64,000 nt of DNA, taken from positions 124,001-188,000 of the forward strand of contig JAHLTZ010000015.1 of NCBI GenBank assembly GCA_025786725.1, given 5' to 3'. A model generated the notes under the pieces. That model was not told the origin of the DNA. It saw only the letters and a program-made list of their open reading frames with translations, and did not search any database. The translations under genes were made by a program, and so were the position numbers. Shown here piece after piece: positions 50,733 through 64,000 of this stretch (position 1 is the first letter of the stretch; every line of letters starts with the position of its first letter). This DNA is from Syncephalis fuscata (Eukaryota; Zoopagomycota; Zoopagomycetes; Zoopagales; Piptocephalidaceae).

Positions 50733-52176
50733 ATGTTGAAAGCTTACCGTATTTATTATGGTACAACGTATCAATTATCGAGATATAAGGCGTTTAGTCG
50801 TATAGGTTTACCACAAAGCTATACACATACTACTGCTCAGTAAGTTAATAAATAAAAGATATATTGTTACTTGTTATAGTGACCATGATCGATATATATA
50901 TATTAATGTATATATTAACAATATATAGTCAACCAATACAGCAGATAAATAGAAATATTAACAAAGTTATATCAAGTAATTCTTTATTACACTCGTCTAG
51001 CAATTATTGCACAAAATATGTACAACAAACAGCATTATCGCCATTAAATACGCGTCGAGTAGATGTTGTAACCAGTCAATTAATACGTATTACACCAATA
51101 GCTTCAATAAGTAGCAGTAATTCAAACGGAGGCATTGTTGATGGACTAGCATGGGGATTAGTTGGCTTATTAGAAGCACAACAATCACTGCTTATTTCAT
51201 TACATGAAGCTATTTCTTTTGCTGGTACAGCTTGTCCGTGGTGGGCAACGCTTATGATTGGTACGGTGGTGGTACGTACACTATTTACACTGCCTATAGC
51301 TATTGCCCAACAAAGATCAACGGCCCGTCTACTTGGACTACAGCCAATGCTTAAAGCATGGCAAGAAACGCTAGCCCGTCAATTGGGTCGTGAAGCGCGC
51401 GACCAGCGTTGGCATTTTGCTTACTATGAACAACAATTACAACGACGTGTAAGTTGCCCCTCCTCCCTCCACTCGTTTATTATATTAAATACTTATCCTA
51501 CACCACGGTAGTTTAGACGCAAGGTAAATGAAATTTATTGGCAACAGCGTTGTCATCCGGCTATGGGAATTGCCGCCATGATGATACAGATACCACTATT
51601 TATATCGATGTCACTGGCCGTAAGACGACTCTGCCATCAACCCATACCTTGGTTAGAAGCGTATTTTAATAATAGTGATAGCAATGATCGTGTGGCAACC
51701 GTGGCACTTGAAATGGCTCAACCAGAAGCCGGTCTTCTTTGGTGGACCGATTTAACTGCCATTGATCCTACGCTCGTTCTACCCGTAGTCATTGGACTTG
51801 TACATCTAGCAAATGTTGAATTAAATGCAGTAAGCCATTAATTAATTATAGTATTTGTTAATAATACTAAATACTTTGTATTAATATTAATGTAGAACGG
51901 TGCACGTAACTCATCACCGACAGTGTGGCAACAACGTATACGCTATGTATTACGCGGTGTCTCCATTGCTACTGTACCTATTGCGTCCCAATTACCTACA
52001 GTAAGTACTAATATAATTGTATATATTATATTGATATTGATATTATTTGTAATAAATAGGCTATTTGTATCTATTGGTGTACATCAGCCATTTACAGTCT
52101 ACTTCAAAATATTGCTTTTCAACGACCAACAATACAAACATGGTTTGGATTTCCATCTAAATCACGTCCATCTTAA
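50733..52176 (+). CDS. COX18: Mitochondrial inner-membrane insertase Cox18 (Oxa1/YidC family)
   Basis: It exports the C-terminal tail of Cox2 across the inner membrane. A presequence (MLKAYRIYYGTTYQLSRYKA) is followed by a poorly conserved stretch and the YidC-like core: CPWWATLMIGTVVVRTLFTL, EIYWQQRCHPAMGIAAMMIQ, LLWWTDLTAIDPTLVLPVVI, RYVLRGVSIATVPIASQLPT and AICIYWCTSAIYSLLQNIAF. The CHP segment and IPIA-type TM4 favour COX18 over OXA1. Five exons, frame intact. It converges with the NOPCHAP1-like gene, 46 bp between stops. Confidence 0.87.
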
Positions 52177-52222
52177 TTTGTATTTTATTTAATAAAAATA
52201 ATAGTAAATTACATAATATTAA

Positions 52223-52977
52223 CTATTCCACATCCATTGCTTCATTATCCGACCCTTCTTCTTCGGATGATTCATCAGAGCTATCACTCTCATCACTCTC
52301 ATCTTCACTTTCTTCCTCTTCTTCTTTCATCATAATAATTTGAGGTGGTGAAGATGATGGCTTGTTATTAGTGCCTGGTAGACGGATTTCTGGCGTTAAC
52401 TCATCTTGATCGGCTTGTTGTGCCTCAAGTACGCCTAATCCCAGGTTCTATTTTTATTTGTTTATTAATCATCAAATAGCCATCAATTAAATAATTCATT
52501 TATCTTACCATTTCAATATATTCATCATCTTCTGACACAGCTTCTATATCATATTGCTGTGGGTCTTGGTTATTTGCTGGAATAATGTTTGGTTTGCTTG
52601 TTGCATCTGTGGTAAAAATGCCGATACTCTTGCCAGTACTATTGTAATTATAACTGATCAATTAACTGTATTGTATCTAATTAATAGACTTACAATCGTT
52701 AGGTGCATTAATATGCGAAATAGCTGGTTTAGTTTTTGGTTGGTTTTTTAATTGTTCAGTATCCATTATATCCTTGGATTTATTATCAGCGGTAGGTGAT
52801 GTTTCTAGACCTAGTCGTTGAGCTATTTAACATATCATGTAAGTATATTCATTGGCCATATTGTAGTATTGCTATCAATTTACCTATAGAGCGTTGGCCA
52901 GCATTAAGCAGGTCTTTTGAAGCTGGAGAAGAGCTTGAAGCTTCATTATTGTTGTCATTGGATAGTGAAGACGACAT
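52223..52977 (-). CDS. NOPCHAP1 (C12orf45)-like box C/D snoRNP assembly factor
   Basis: The animal protein links NOP58 to the R2TP chaperone system. The sequence begins MSSSLSNDNNNEASSSSPAS. The family core is NDLLARVSAFLPQMQQANQT, followed by DIEAVSEDDEYIEMNLGLGV, then LEAQQ. A Ser/Glu/Asp-rich acidic tail ends EAMDVE. The two halves of the core are one frame apart; a single missing base near 52560 within one exon would explain this. Four exons. The YIEMNLGLGVLE block is the strongest evidence for the assignment. Confidence 0.8.
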
Positions 52978-53208
52978 TTCCTCCAAGTCTTTGTTATTGC
53001 TATTGCTACTATTACAATAGCTGTACAGTAACAATACTACTAGTGGTTCAATGTAAAATGAAGCAAGAAAGAATTGCAAAAATAACAAATAATGTTTTTT
53101 TTGTTTTTATTCTTTAATCGTTTAGTACAATAGTCATACAATTCTATTGATTATTGTCTAGTCTATCTGTTTTTCATTAACAACCTATAACATACACTAG
53201 TGTACACG

Positions 53209-54423
53209 ATGCCTCGGGAAATAGAGCCGTCGATTAATGAGCGCGAATTTGTACTGGCCGCACTAGGCAGGGCAAGCGTGTTGACGGCCGCACGCCATAT
53301 GATACGCGATCTATCGATGTACAGTTGGGACCTGCCTATGGATTGGCCGAAGTAGCCCTGGGTAAAACGCGGTAAGTAGCAAGTAGATACACGTCTCTTC
53401 ATCGCTTAGACAATCAAGCTTACCTACCCGATACTAGTGTTGTGGCAAAAGTATCAGCTCAAGTTGTACGTCCTTTTCCTGACCGTCCTAATGAAGGCCA
53501 ATTCCAACTAAGCTTGGAGCTATCACCTATGGCATCACCAACCATCGAAACGGGTCGGTAAGTATAGTACTATTTAAATCAAATGTATTTATTATTTATG
53601 CATAATATGTTGTTTATAAAGAATGTCGGAGGAAGAGGTTCTAGTAACGCGTGTATTAGAGAAAGCAATCCGACAAAGTCGAGCAGTAGATACAGAAAGT
53701 CTATGTATTTTGGCAGGAGAAAAGGTATGCAATTAAAGTATACTAGAATTGTAAACAGTATTTAATCTGCTATTACTTATCATACTGTTATACTTGTAGG
53801 TATGGTCAGTACGCGTCGATGTCCATGTATTGGATCATTATGGCAATCTTATTGATTGTGCCACTATGGCCACTATGGCGGCACTACTTCATTTCCGTCG
53901 ACCTGATATTACTATTGTTGGCGAGGAAGTTACAATTGTATCCTTTATGCCATTGTTAATGTTATTAATCAATACTATTATGAAGTTAATACTTGACCCA
54001 ACCTGTTGTTTAGCACTCATTAGAAGAACGTAATCCTGTTCCACTTTCATTACATCATATTCCTATCTGTGTTAGTTTTGCCTTTTTCCAACAAGGGTAA
54101 GTTATTATACTAGACTATTTATACAAGATATATACTAATATATATATAGTGAACAATTGGTAGTAGATCCAAGCCATTTAGAAGAACGACTACAAGATGG
54201 AGATATGACTGTAACCGTAAACACACATCGTGAATTATGTGCACTCTCAAAAGCTGGTGGAGCACCATTACCACCTGCACAAATACTACGTTGTATTCAA
54301 TTAGCCACAACAAAAGGTGCTGAAATGACTGAATCTATTCAGAATGCCGTACATAAATCATTAGCCATTCTTTTACCAGGTGGTCAAAAAGGAGGCGGTG
54401 GTGGCATTGGACTTGATCGATAA
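53209..54423 (+). CDS. RRP45: Exosome core subunit Rrp45 (EXOSC9)
   Basis: An RNase PH-like subunit of the 3'-5' RNA exosome ring. It begins MPREIEPSINEREFVLAAL, then (after a one-base loss near 53265) DGRTPYDTRSIDVQLGPAYG, followed by QAV.TESLCILAGEK-type sequence, VWSVRVDVHVLDHYGNLIDC, ALLHFRRPDITIVGEEVTI, NPVPLSLHHIPICVSFAFFQ and DPSHLEERLQDGDMTVTVNT. It ends GGGGGIGLDR, shorter than human EXOSC9, without the long acidic tail. The protein is expected to be non-catalytic. Six or seven exons. The frame is sound apart from the exon 1 break. Confidence 0.92.
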
Positions 54424-54819
54424 TTAGCATAATTAATATAAACAAAACCACTATTATTATACATATTATTATGTATATTATGATTATATGCACCGTTGTT
54501 ATGTTATTATGATTATATGTATTATTATTATTATTATTATATGGTAATTGAAAATAGATTGATCTTATTGAGAAAAATGACAATTAGAATTGAAATAACT
54601 ACCATATAATTGTAGTTACAGCACTACCGTTATTCTATGATTTTTATAACTATCGACAAATACTATTGTCGACATTTACAATCATTGAATAACAATTTAA
54701 ACCACAAACACGTATATGCCAATATATGAGCCATGGTAAATAGAAATCACCTCCATTACGCCTAGCTATGCTTAATGGTTCGATCGTAGTTACCAAGGTC
54801 ATTGTGCAATACACCAAGC
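54424..54819. other. Convergent AT-rich spacer, no gene seen
   Basis: 3' flanks of RRP45 and ORM with an ATT/TTA repeat near 54525-54540. Nothing else was recognised. Confidence 0.4.
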
Positions 54820-55871
54820 CTAAGTATCCACCTTGTTGATACCAAAGATGCGAACCCGATGCATTGAAGGCAGCTTGCCTACCAGCACGGCCAATAACGA
54901 GATGAAATTGACACAAAATGTAGATACATCATAATGTGTATAATGTGTGCTCATTAGAAATCTATAATAAATAGTCAGTGTTGTTGTTAATAAACTATAT
55001 AGAAATGACAATTACTATAGATGTCACGTACAGTATAGTGGGGACAGCTGTAAGAAATTTACGCGTCGGTGTAAATTGCTGTCCATCATCAATCTGTTCC
55101 CAAAGTGTCAAGCCATCGCTATCACCTTGATCAAACCGGAATGGTGCACCCAATGTCCAATGGAACATGAAAAAAGTAATCTATATAACGCAGCATCAAT
55201 AGTTAATATATGGATGACTAATGTAGACTGAAAATAATATAATGCCAAGAATTGTATAACTGTATAAATAGTAGTTATATTTTATGGATTGGAATCAATG
55301 CCGCCCATCATACACCAGGTGTGAGTGAATGAGTGAATGAGTGAGTGGGTGTGTGAATGGACGAGTAAGCATACACGCATCTCCACTACACAACACGTGT
55401 ATTCAATACAGTCACACCTGCTTGCCCCCCTTGAGCCTAGTTATGGCCTTACCACTATCACTACCACTATAGTAGATAGTAGTAGATAGTAGTAGGAGTA
55501 GCAGTAATAGCAATAGACTATGTTACTATGGCACAATACCTACCAGGTTATAGCTAAGTAGCGTTAAGGTCCAACTGGACTCGGTTGATGTGCCGGGTAG
55601 AGACGAAAAAAATAGCTTCATGGCCACTACAAAAAAGATATGAACCATCCAAGCACCTATATACATATATGCATACAAATAAATAAATACAATTAAACGT
55701 AGTATATAGTGTCGTTCATTTGGAATAGATTAGCTGGTGCGTAATAATATGCAGTGCATAATTACCGCGATAATTAACCCATGATGAGTTGGGATTCACA
55801 TGAGAACCCGAACTACTACTTCGACGATGATGGCCAGGTCGTTTAGGTACAGGTGCATTAGGTAAAGCCAT
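54820..55871 (-). CDS. ORM1: ORM/ORMDL sphingolipid regulator
   Basis: An ER membrane protein that inhibits serine palmitoyltransferase and senses sphingolipid levels. The N-terminus MALPNAPVPKRPGHHRRSSS is Ser-rich, a likely phospho-regulatory segment as in yeast Orm proteins. The conserved domain reads VNPNSSWVNYRGAWMVHIFF, then FHWTLGAPFRFDQGDSDGLT, LWEQIDDGQQFTPTRKFLTA, HYTHYDVSTFCVNFISLLAV and LPSMHRVRIFGINKVDT. Four helices. One intron of about 360 bp (within 55190-55550) holds a GAGTGAAT repeat and is long for this genome. No break seen. Confidence 0.93.
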
Positions 55872-56565
55872 TGGAATAAGCAAACTGTTGATTGAAATGG
55901 AGTTGTTCAAATGATAAACGAGGAAAAGCGCAAGGAACAAGGAGCTAACGTTGCTCGTGAGTTAAAGACCGAAACGACCACAACCGTCAGAAGAATATGA
56001 AGCCGTGTCAGAGAAAGAAATGCAGGCACGTAGTAAGAATGAACGAGACAATAGGAATGGATCTCAAAGGAAACCAACGAATTTTGAACGAGAAGCGGAC
56101 AAGTAAGCCGAAAAAGAAAGAAGGAAAGAGAATAAGTATGAGTAACCGTTATTATTATTATGTGGCCGGAAGATAAACACATTAGTTAGTTATTTTAAGC
56201 CTATTAGTCTCTATTTGTAAACATTATAGCACCGATACATTGATTTCATCACACCCATACACACATATATATATATACTGTCATCTATAACAAACACACA
56301 CACACACGTGCTTTCATGCTGGTATTTTCTCCGCATGGTACAAAACAAAGTCATTTGATGCATTAAGATGTCATATGATGACGGGCGTGTATTGACATGG
56401 ATAGACATGGGTGTGCACAAGTGTACTATCATCTTTCATGACTGTATTCCGTTATAGGTTTAGGCTGTTTAAAGGTTAGACTAGAGGGCTATAGAGCATA
56501 CAATGCATCACAAATGATTTATGACGATCGTTAATATGTTTCGGCAAGTCAACAGTGGAATGAAC
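55872..56565. other. Intergenic region with CA and TATA microsatellites
   Basis: ORM promoter side plus HOG1 3' flank. Contains a TATATATATA run (about 56266) and a CA repeat (about 56292-56306). Short frames here look spurious. Confidence 0.4.
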
Positions 56566-58331
<1,766 letters not shown>

Positions 58332-59685
58332 CTTGTGGAAAAACTACAGCAATATCTATGTAATTCATACAAACAAAAGACGTTAGTATATTTGCTTGCT
58401 TGTTCAATCATTGGTAGGTAAATAGGCCGAGTTGTTAACCAAGACAGCGCCCACATAGACGGGCAACCACAAGTGCAAGCGTTACCAAGTCGACTAGACA
58501 AACTACCGGCGATTGTACAGTAGAGTGTCGCCGCTTATTCATCTGGCTACTGCCCAGCCAACGCTTACCAAGACGATGTAGAGAATCGATAAAAAGAGTT
58601 GAAAAGAAGGCTCACAGGTCCGATTAAGCAGAATAGCCACTTACCGTACTTTTTAGATAGTTGAAAACGACGAAAGAGAAAAACAGGTGAATAACAGAAT
58701 CCAAAGGGTAAACAATTGGCGGTCGGAACAATAATAGTGCGAACAGTAACAATGACGACAATGAAATAGAAAACCGAATAAACACTCAGATAAAAGTATT
58801 TTGTAAATGGATGAACGAGTGAATTAACATGACCAGATAGATGCCATGGATCACAAAATATTTGTACGCAGTTTAAATAAATAGATAAGCCAGTAGACGG
58901 ATATAGACAGACACGTAGATAGATAGTCAGCTACAACTAGTCAAAGATAGATAGACAGCTACATACGTAAAGACACATGTAGACAGACAGACAGATAGAT
59001 AGATAGCAGCCATGCGTCAAAAGTAATTTGCCGAAAGAGTATATACATCAATAGATAAATGGGCCAAAGTTCTATCAAACGTAATCCAGGCCTGTTAATG
59101 ATGTCAGCGATCAATAATGTTACAAAAACTGCAGGTCCACTGTCCTAGAAACCGGCTATTCGATGCATTATTGTAATTATGTTTATTGTGTTATAGCTGT
59201 ATTCAATAGATTGTTTTAATTTATGTAATATTAGTGTTATTAAACGTATTTACATTAATATGTATTGATATTATCTAGTAATGAATGAATTAATATATAT
59301 ATTATTTCTTGTAACAACTAATAGTACAATGATATCTATAGTAATGATATACTCGCCAATATTGATGTTAGTTCTAATATAATCGATCATAATAACCACT
59401 GTCATTTACATAAATCGGTCTAATAGATAGCATTGCATAATTTACGTAGAGTGTAGAAGAATGGATGTTTTTAGAAACATATGTAAATGAAAGAGGACGT
59501 CATTTTTATAAACTGTCGTCATTATTCTACAGTTCTGTAAGCTCCCAACTAAAACACATAAATATGCTAGACACGTATCTTGGCTATCATCCATCTACAA
59601 ATTTATCTATCCTAGCTTTCTCCTTTTCATTCAACATATCTTTTTGTTGTTGTTATAACCGAACTGATAGTCATATTTGTTAGCA
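58332..59685. other. Long divergent intergenic region HOG1 / SOD2 with GATA/GACA repeats
   Basis: Contains GATAGATA and GACAGACA tracts (about 58905-59010). A 29-codon frame at 59059-59148 starts MGQSSIKRNPG (an N-myristoylation-like start) but has no other support. From about 59150 the sequence is AT-rich. The last 100 bases are the SOD2 leader. Confidence 0.4.
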
Positions 59686-60631
59686 ATGCTTCGTACTTTT
59701 ATTACACGTGCTGCCAGTGCCTCGTCACGCAGACCAATGGCTGCCTCGGCTGTAACGGGTATTCTCGCGCGCAACAAGCACACGCTGCCCGACCTACCGT
59801 ATGATTTCCATGAGTTGGAGCCGGTCATTTCGGCCGAGATTATGCGTCTGCACTATACTAAGCATCACCAGACCTATGTGAACAACTTGAACGTAGCTGA
59901 AGAGCAGCTAGCTGGCGCGGTACGCGAAAAGGACCCAGCTGAATATATCTCACTGGCATCCGCCCTTAAATTCAATGGTGGTGGTCATATCAACCACTCG
60001 ATATTCTGGACAAATCTTGCACCACCAAAAAAAGGTGGTGGTGAAGCACCAACTGGTAAATGACAATCAGCTACATACGAATGAATAGCTTACTAATCAT
60101 AGTGTTGCTGATTAAAACTACGATTTAGGCGATCTACTTGAGGCTATCAAGCGTGATTTTGGCTCATTGGAAGCGTTTATCACCAAATTCAATGCCTCTA
60201 CAGCAGCCGTGCAAGGATCTGGCTGGGGCTGGCTTGGTTACCATACTGGCAACAAAACACTTCAAATTGCCACCACTTCTAACCAGGATCCATTGAAACG
60301 TAAGTTACTTATAACATCTATATTATGTTGCGGTATTGATTGTTTGTCTATCTACCAGCTACCACTGGACTTGTTCCGCTTCTTGGCGTGGATGTATGGG
60401 AGCATGTAAGTAATCCAACAGTTGATAACAGCTGCTCTATCGCTTCTTTCTTCTAACGCAATAGCAATAGGCCTACTATTTGGATTATAAGAATGCTCGC
60501 CCTGACTACTTGAACGTATTTGGGAAGTGGTCAACTGGAAGAATGTTTCTGAACGCTACAGTGCGGCCATAAGCGTAAATAGTTGGCATATATCATTTTC
60601 ACATAATGCTAAATGGTTCAAGCGAATATAA
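59686..60631 (+). CDS. SOD2: Mitochondrial manganese superoxide dismutase
   Basis: Dismutates superoxide in the matrix. The presequence [20 protein letters not shown] is followed by mature [20 protein letters not shown]. The metal ligands are visible: the His of [10 protein letters not shown], the His of HINHSIFW, the Asp of LLGVDVWEH and the His of the same motif. [10 protein letters not shown] follows. Four exons. Near 60519 one base is missing before [16 protein letters not shown]; as assembled the protein would end in unrelated residues. After that single correction the frame runs to 60631, but a stop at 60582 after a second lost base would give a more typical length. It converges on ALG8. 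Confidence 0.92.
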
Positions 60632-60667
60632 CATGCCAATAAATTTGCACTTTTATTTCAACTATTG

Positions 60668-62779
60668 CTATTCAATGTGTGCTTTGTCGTCTGATGACGT
60701 GGAAGGTTTGGTGGTTGGCCAAAGAAACCCACGATATAGCCAAAGCCATGAAACGGTCACACCTACTGCACAGTAGACTGAAAGTAGCATTAGAGGTAGG
60801 AATTCAAGACGTTCTAGACCAAATAGCGCTGTATGAATAAGTCCAGCATAAGTTTGAACGCCAATTAGACCAACTAGATAAATACAAAGTGGACGGCCTA
60901 GTATGTCCACAAAATCACTGCCTTGCTTCTCTTCACTGTATTCAGTTATTGATTAGTTCATTGTATAGTTGAAATCAATGTATAACTACTATTACATACT
61001 TTGCAACAATTCGACCAAGAATAGTGTAAATTAAAATGGACCATATGCTAATAATAGCTATCTTAGTAGGCCCCTCTATTGTAAATAATGAAGTATATGT
61101 TTAATAACTAGCATTAGTGCGTATAACTATTGCTCACCTGCTGGTGTAAAAAGTAGAGGCAATAATGAGATGTGGCCAGCAGCACTCAGCAACGTAAATA
61201 TACGAAACTTTTGTTTATTTTCAGTGGCGACAAGACTGCAGCAATGCCACATGCTATTAGTAATCCATCAAACAAACATATACTACTTACCTCAATGGGA
61301 TAATCATTAATAGTACAGCTTTCTCATGAACATGCCATCCAAACATAAATGAAGCAAATCCACATAGTACCAGAGTGTCGATAAACCGTTTTTTGGTCGG
61401 ATTTTTAAACAAACTAACCAGAGCAGGCTAAAATAACTTAATTAGCGGCGCAATACTATGATATAATGTATACTTGCAATTTGAAATAAAAGTGTTAACG
61501 CAAACGTATGCCATGGTAGAATATTCGGCAATATACCATATGATGTGTCGCCAACTAGACCGCGGGTCATAGATGCTGGCGTATTAATACGACGCTTTAG
61601 AATAGTGTTATTAACTATATGAATACAGTTAGATGTGTATAATATAAAATTAATATAACAACTGACCTGTTAATAATAAACGATCTGCAAATGAATAAAG
61701 TGCCCAGAAATTGGGTGCCCAGAAAGCATGGCACAGACCGCGTTTGAATGGAAACAGACGCGATATTACTTGTTCGAGTTGGCCCATGGCTAGAAAAGGG
61801 CCAAATGAAAGCAGTGTAATACCCACTACTAAACTGCCTACTTTAGCAAGTCGTTCTAGACTCTCGCGTAAAGCGGCAGATTGCCAACCAGATGGAAAAC
61901 AGTAAGCGCGTAATAAATAAACAAAATAGGCTGGTGCTAAGTAAAGAAAGATGTGTTTAAAATTTAGTAATACGGCAAACCACGTAGCTGCATAAAGTGG
62001 ACGATTCTAATTGATATTATTTAATATAATAACTGAATTAGAACAATGGTTATATACCTTAATGATTTCTACAATAGACATGACCAGAATACCGAATAAA
62101 AATCCATTGTACTGAAAATGAATATGTACTGATAAAGTTAGGGATTATTATGCCATACTCTAGCGAATTAGCAATACAAGGATATGATCTATAATGAGTA
62201 GCCCAACATTAAGAAAAACACCTGCGGCCATTACAACGCGTTCCTGCTTAGTACGCCATGCAACCTCTTTGACAAATCTATAATCAAATAGGTCTACATT
62301 ATTTATTGTTTACACTGACCCGGAGGCACACTTACCGATGCAGAGCATAGCACAATAGGCCATCAGTTGCGATAACTGTTAGTCGTTGGTATAATACGCA
62401 CTCCCAGCTCTGATATGGTGCAGCCGAAATGGTTGTAATACGAGGGTCAACCCATGGCGTGACCAGCGATAGTATATACTCAAACCAAGCAAAAAAAGGT
62501 GGATAATCAAGTGTCCATTCACTCGTATCCTACTTGCATTAATAAAATGGAATTACGACTAAAGTAAGCTGCTTACCTCGTAGTACCACTTAGATATAGG
62601 TAATGTATGAGTAATGGCAAGCCAATTCCGATGAACGTCAAAATCTGTCGAGCGACTAGGCTATAGTTAAATATACTGCCCAATACCATGTATTCAAATA
62701 GCGTAACTTACTAGGATGGAATAAGAAATAGTTTAAGCAGCGTGCCTGCAATTGCCACGTGCAGAAACGCAGAGGCCAT
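60668..62779 (-). CDS. ALG8: Dolichyl-P-Glc alpha-1,3-glucosyltransferase ALG8
   Basis: Adds the second glucose to the lipid-linked oligosaccharide in the ER lumen. Starts [20 protein letters not shown]. Family motifs in order: [117 protein letters not shown] and [19 protein letters not shown] near the C-terminus. The LDYPPFFAW and HVHEKA motifs separate ALG8 from ALG6/ALG10. About ten exons were traced; ends [13 protein letters not shown]. Confidence 0.92.
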
Positions 62780-63436
62780 GTTTATACTGTGGCAACAAGA
62801 AAGTGTAATGAAGTGATGGTGAAGATAGTTTAACTAATACGCGACTGTTGCGTGTGTAAAGAAGGACAGACAAATAGAGATCATTACTAACGGAGTTTTA
62901 TTTTAAACACCAGCTACTGACTATTTAGAGCAATACTAATTTATTGTAAGCTAATGTGGCCATTGTATGGCATTACAGTAGCTGTAAAACCTATTGATTT
63001 GATACTAGTATATCTATGTAGATGCTGTATGTCTATTGTATAAATAGCATTGTACCATAATAATAATAATAGTAGTAGTAGTTATAACATGTTGATTTTA
63101 TAAAAAATAGTAATCATTAGTGAAATACGCACAAATATATTCATTATAAATGTTAGTCTCTTATCTGTCTAGCTTTTTAGTAATAACCATTAACATGTTG
63201 TAAAAATAATAATTTGATTTAAAAAAACAATGTTTAATAGTTTATGAACAAAGTAAACAACAATATCAACCCTTCTAATCGACAGCATCTTGTTATTGCA
63301 TATTGGTTACTAGGAAGACTGATGAATAATAGCATTGTATCTTCTGGTGTAATAGCAGAGTTTGTACTAGAAACCGCGACTTGAAAGGCCTAGATAACGT
63401 TGATTGCTTCATGGATGGTTGAAGTAGCAGAGAGGT
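62780..63436. other. AT-rich intergenic region, no gene seen
   Basis: ALG8 promoter side with a GTAGTAGTAG-type repeat near 63070-63080. The right end is the 3' flank of the cysteine-rich gene. Nothing else supported. Confidence 0.4.
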
Positions 63437-63528
63437 TTATTTTCCGCAGTTGCAGGTGGTGCCGCACTTGCAAGCATCACCGCAGCGCAGCCGCTGCATT
63501 CTGGATCGGCCTTGATGATTGGAAGCAT
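63437..63528 (-). CDS. Very small cysteine-rich, metallothionein-like peptide
   Basis: A minus-strand frame begins MLPIIKADPECSGC and continues, after one missing base near 63494, as CGDACKCGTTCNCGK and stop. The cysteines fall in C-x2-C, C-x-C and C-x3-C-x-C pairs like short fungal copper metallothioneins. As assembled (92 nt) the frame is broken; a shorter intact alternative starts MQRLRCGDACKCG. Upstream, in frame with MLPII, is a hydrophobic run (LLFLLAPASYPTHKSPIP) that looks like a secretion signal but has no ATG, so a secreted cysteine-rich peptide is an alternative. A TATA box lies about 145 nt upstream. Confidence 0.55.
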
Positions 63529-63670
63529 GATAACTGGAATCGGTGACTTGTGTGTTGGATAGCTTGCTGGTGCAAGTAAGAACAGCAGTGTGGTACTGAA
63601 AAGTAGAAAGCTGAAAAGATAGTGTGTGTGGTGCGATGGGTAAGTGCAGCTAGATGGGCATTATCTGGCC

Positions 63671-63680
63671 CTTTTATATT
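63671..63680 (-). promoter_or_regulatory. TATA box of the cysteine-rich peptide gene
   Basis: On the minus strand AATATAAAAGGGCC contains a strong TATAAAAG, matching the style of the DPBB gene promoter. Confidence 0.5.
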
Positions 63681-63791
63681 CCATGCGCCAAAACTGCTCT
63701 ATATGGTTTCTAGAAATAGCTGACCACAATACGTCATTGCCAATGGTTAGAATGGCGTAAAAGTAAACTTGATACAAATCCATAGCATTCC

Positions 63792-63960
63792 CGTGGTATG
63801 CGCGATTTTTGCCCACAATAAAATGAGATGATGCCTTCCGGTATCGTGTAACGCAGGTGACTTGAACGGTGGATTGCAGTCAAGCATCAGTTCAAGTCAT
63901 CGAAAACGACACGATACCAGATGGCACACCTCAATTTACTCATGCAGAAATCGCGTGTAC
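63792..63960. repeat. Large imperfect inverted repeat
   Basis: Arms at about 63792-63867 and 63890-63960 pair as reverse complements over roughly 75 nt with mismatches. Matching blocks include CGGTATCGTGT with ACACGATACC, GACTTGAAC with GTTCAAGTC, and GCGCGATTT with AAATCGCGT. The loop is about 22 nt. It lies upstream of the minus-strand cysteine-rich gene. Confidence 0.7.
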
Positions 63961-64000
63961 ATCATCGCATGGGACCAGCGTCTTGTCGTATGGTATTTTA

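Overview
The window is nuclear DNA from an intron-rich, AT-rich, gene-dense eukaryote. Nearly every gene is cut by short introns of about 45-80 bp with GTAAGT-like donors and TAG acceptors. The protein set (a Hog1-type MAP kinase starting MAEFQKLSIFGTVFEV, Gis2, Pns1-like transporter, Cox18, ALG8, PIG-C, complex I NDUFS6) points to a fungus that kept respiratory complex I. An early-diverging lineage such as Zoopagomycota fits the intron style, but that placement is inference.

Layout. 1-7.6 kb: the edge of a membrane-protein gene, then two tandem copies (offset exactly 3,302 bp) of a secreted-domain plus seven-helix receptor-like gene, both broken. 7.7-31.2 kb: housekeeping genes (DNAJA/Ydj1, a DHHC palmitoyltransferase, cytochrome oxidase subunit IV, a USP10/Ubp3-like deubiquitinase, ribosomal protein uS2/RPS0, Gis2/CNBP, SPT16, RPN8, a choline-transporter-like protein, an orphan membrane protein, SmD2). 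31.4-43.5 kb: an accessory island with four BAHD-type HXXXDG acyltransferase copies, a small secreted barwin/RlpA-fold protein and the most unusual gene of the window. 43.9-62.8 kb: housekeeping again (NDUFS6, SUS1/ENY2, PIG-C, RPT1, a p24-alpha cargo receptor, COX18, a NOPCHAP1-like protein, RRP45, ORM, HOG1, SOD2, ALG8). 63.4-64 kb: a very small cysteine-rich metallothionein-like peptide and a large imperfect palindrome at the edge.

Main discovery. On the minus strand at 34.8-36.9 kb, a signal-peptide exon and a short second exon are followed by seventeen tandem copies of an ~82-bp unit. Each unit is a complete intron plus an 'exon' of exactly 3 nt. In 17 of 17 units the acceptor AG and the next donor GT are separated by exactly one codon, although unit length drifts between 78 and 83 bp. 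None of the 17 codons is a stop, and the last intron joins in phase 0 to a terminal exon open for about 138 codons. This looks like a secreted protein assembled from single-codon exons. Any exon could be skipped without losing frame.

Caveat on sequence quality. At least ten clear frame breaks occur in conserved single-copy genes (COX4, USP10-like, RPS0, RPT1, RRP45, SOD2, NOPCHAP1-like), and each is explained by the loss of one base, never a gain. This suggests residual deletion errors in the assembly. Single-base breaks in the accessory genes should therefore be read cautiously; in-frame stops and a destroyed splice donor there are better evidence of real decay.
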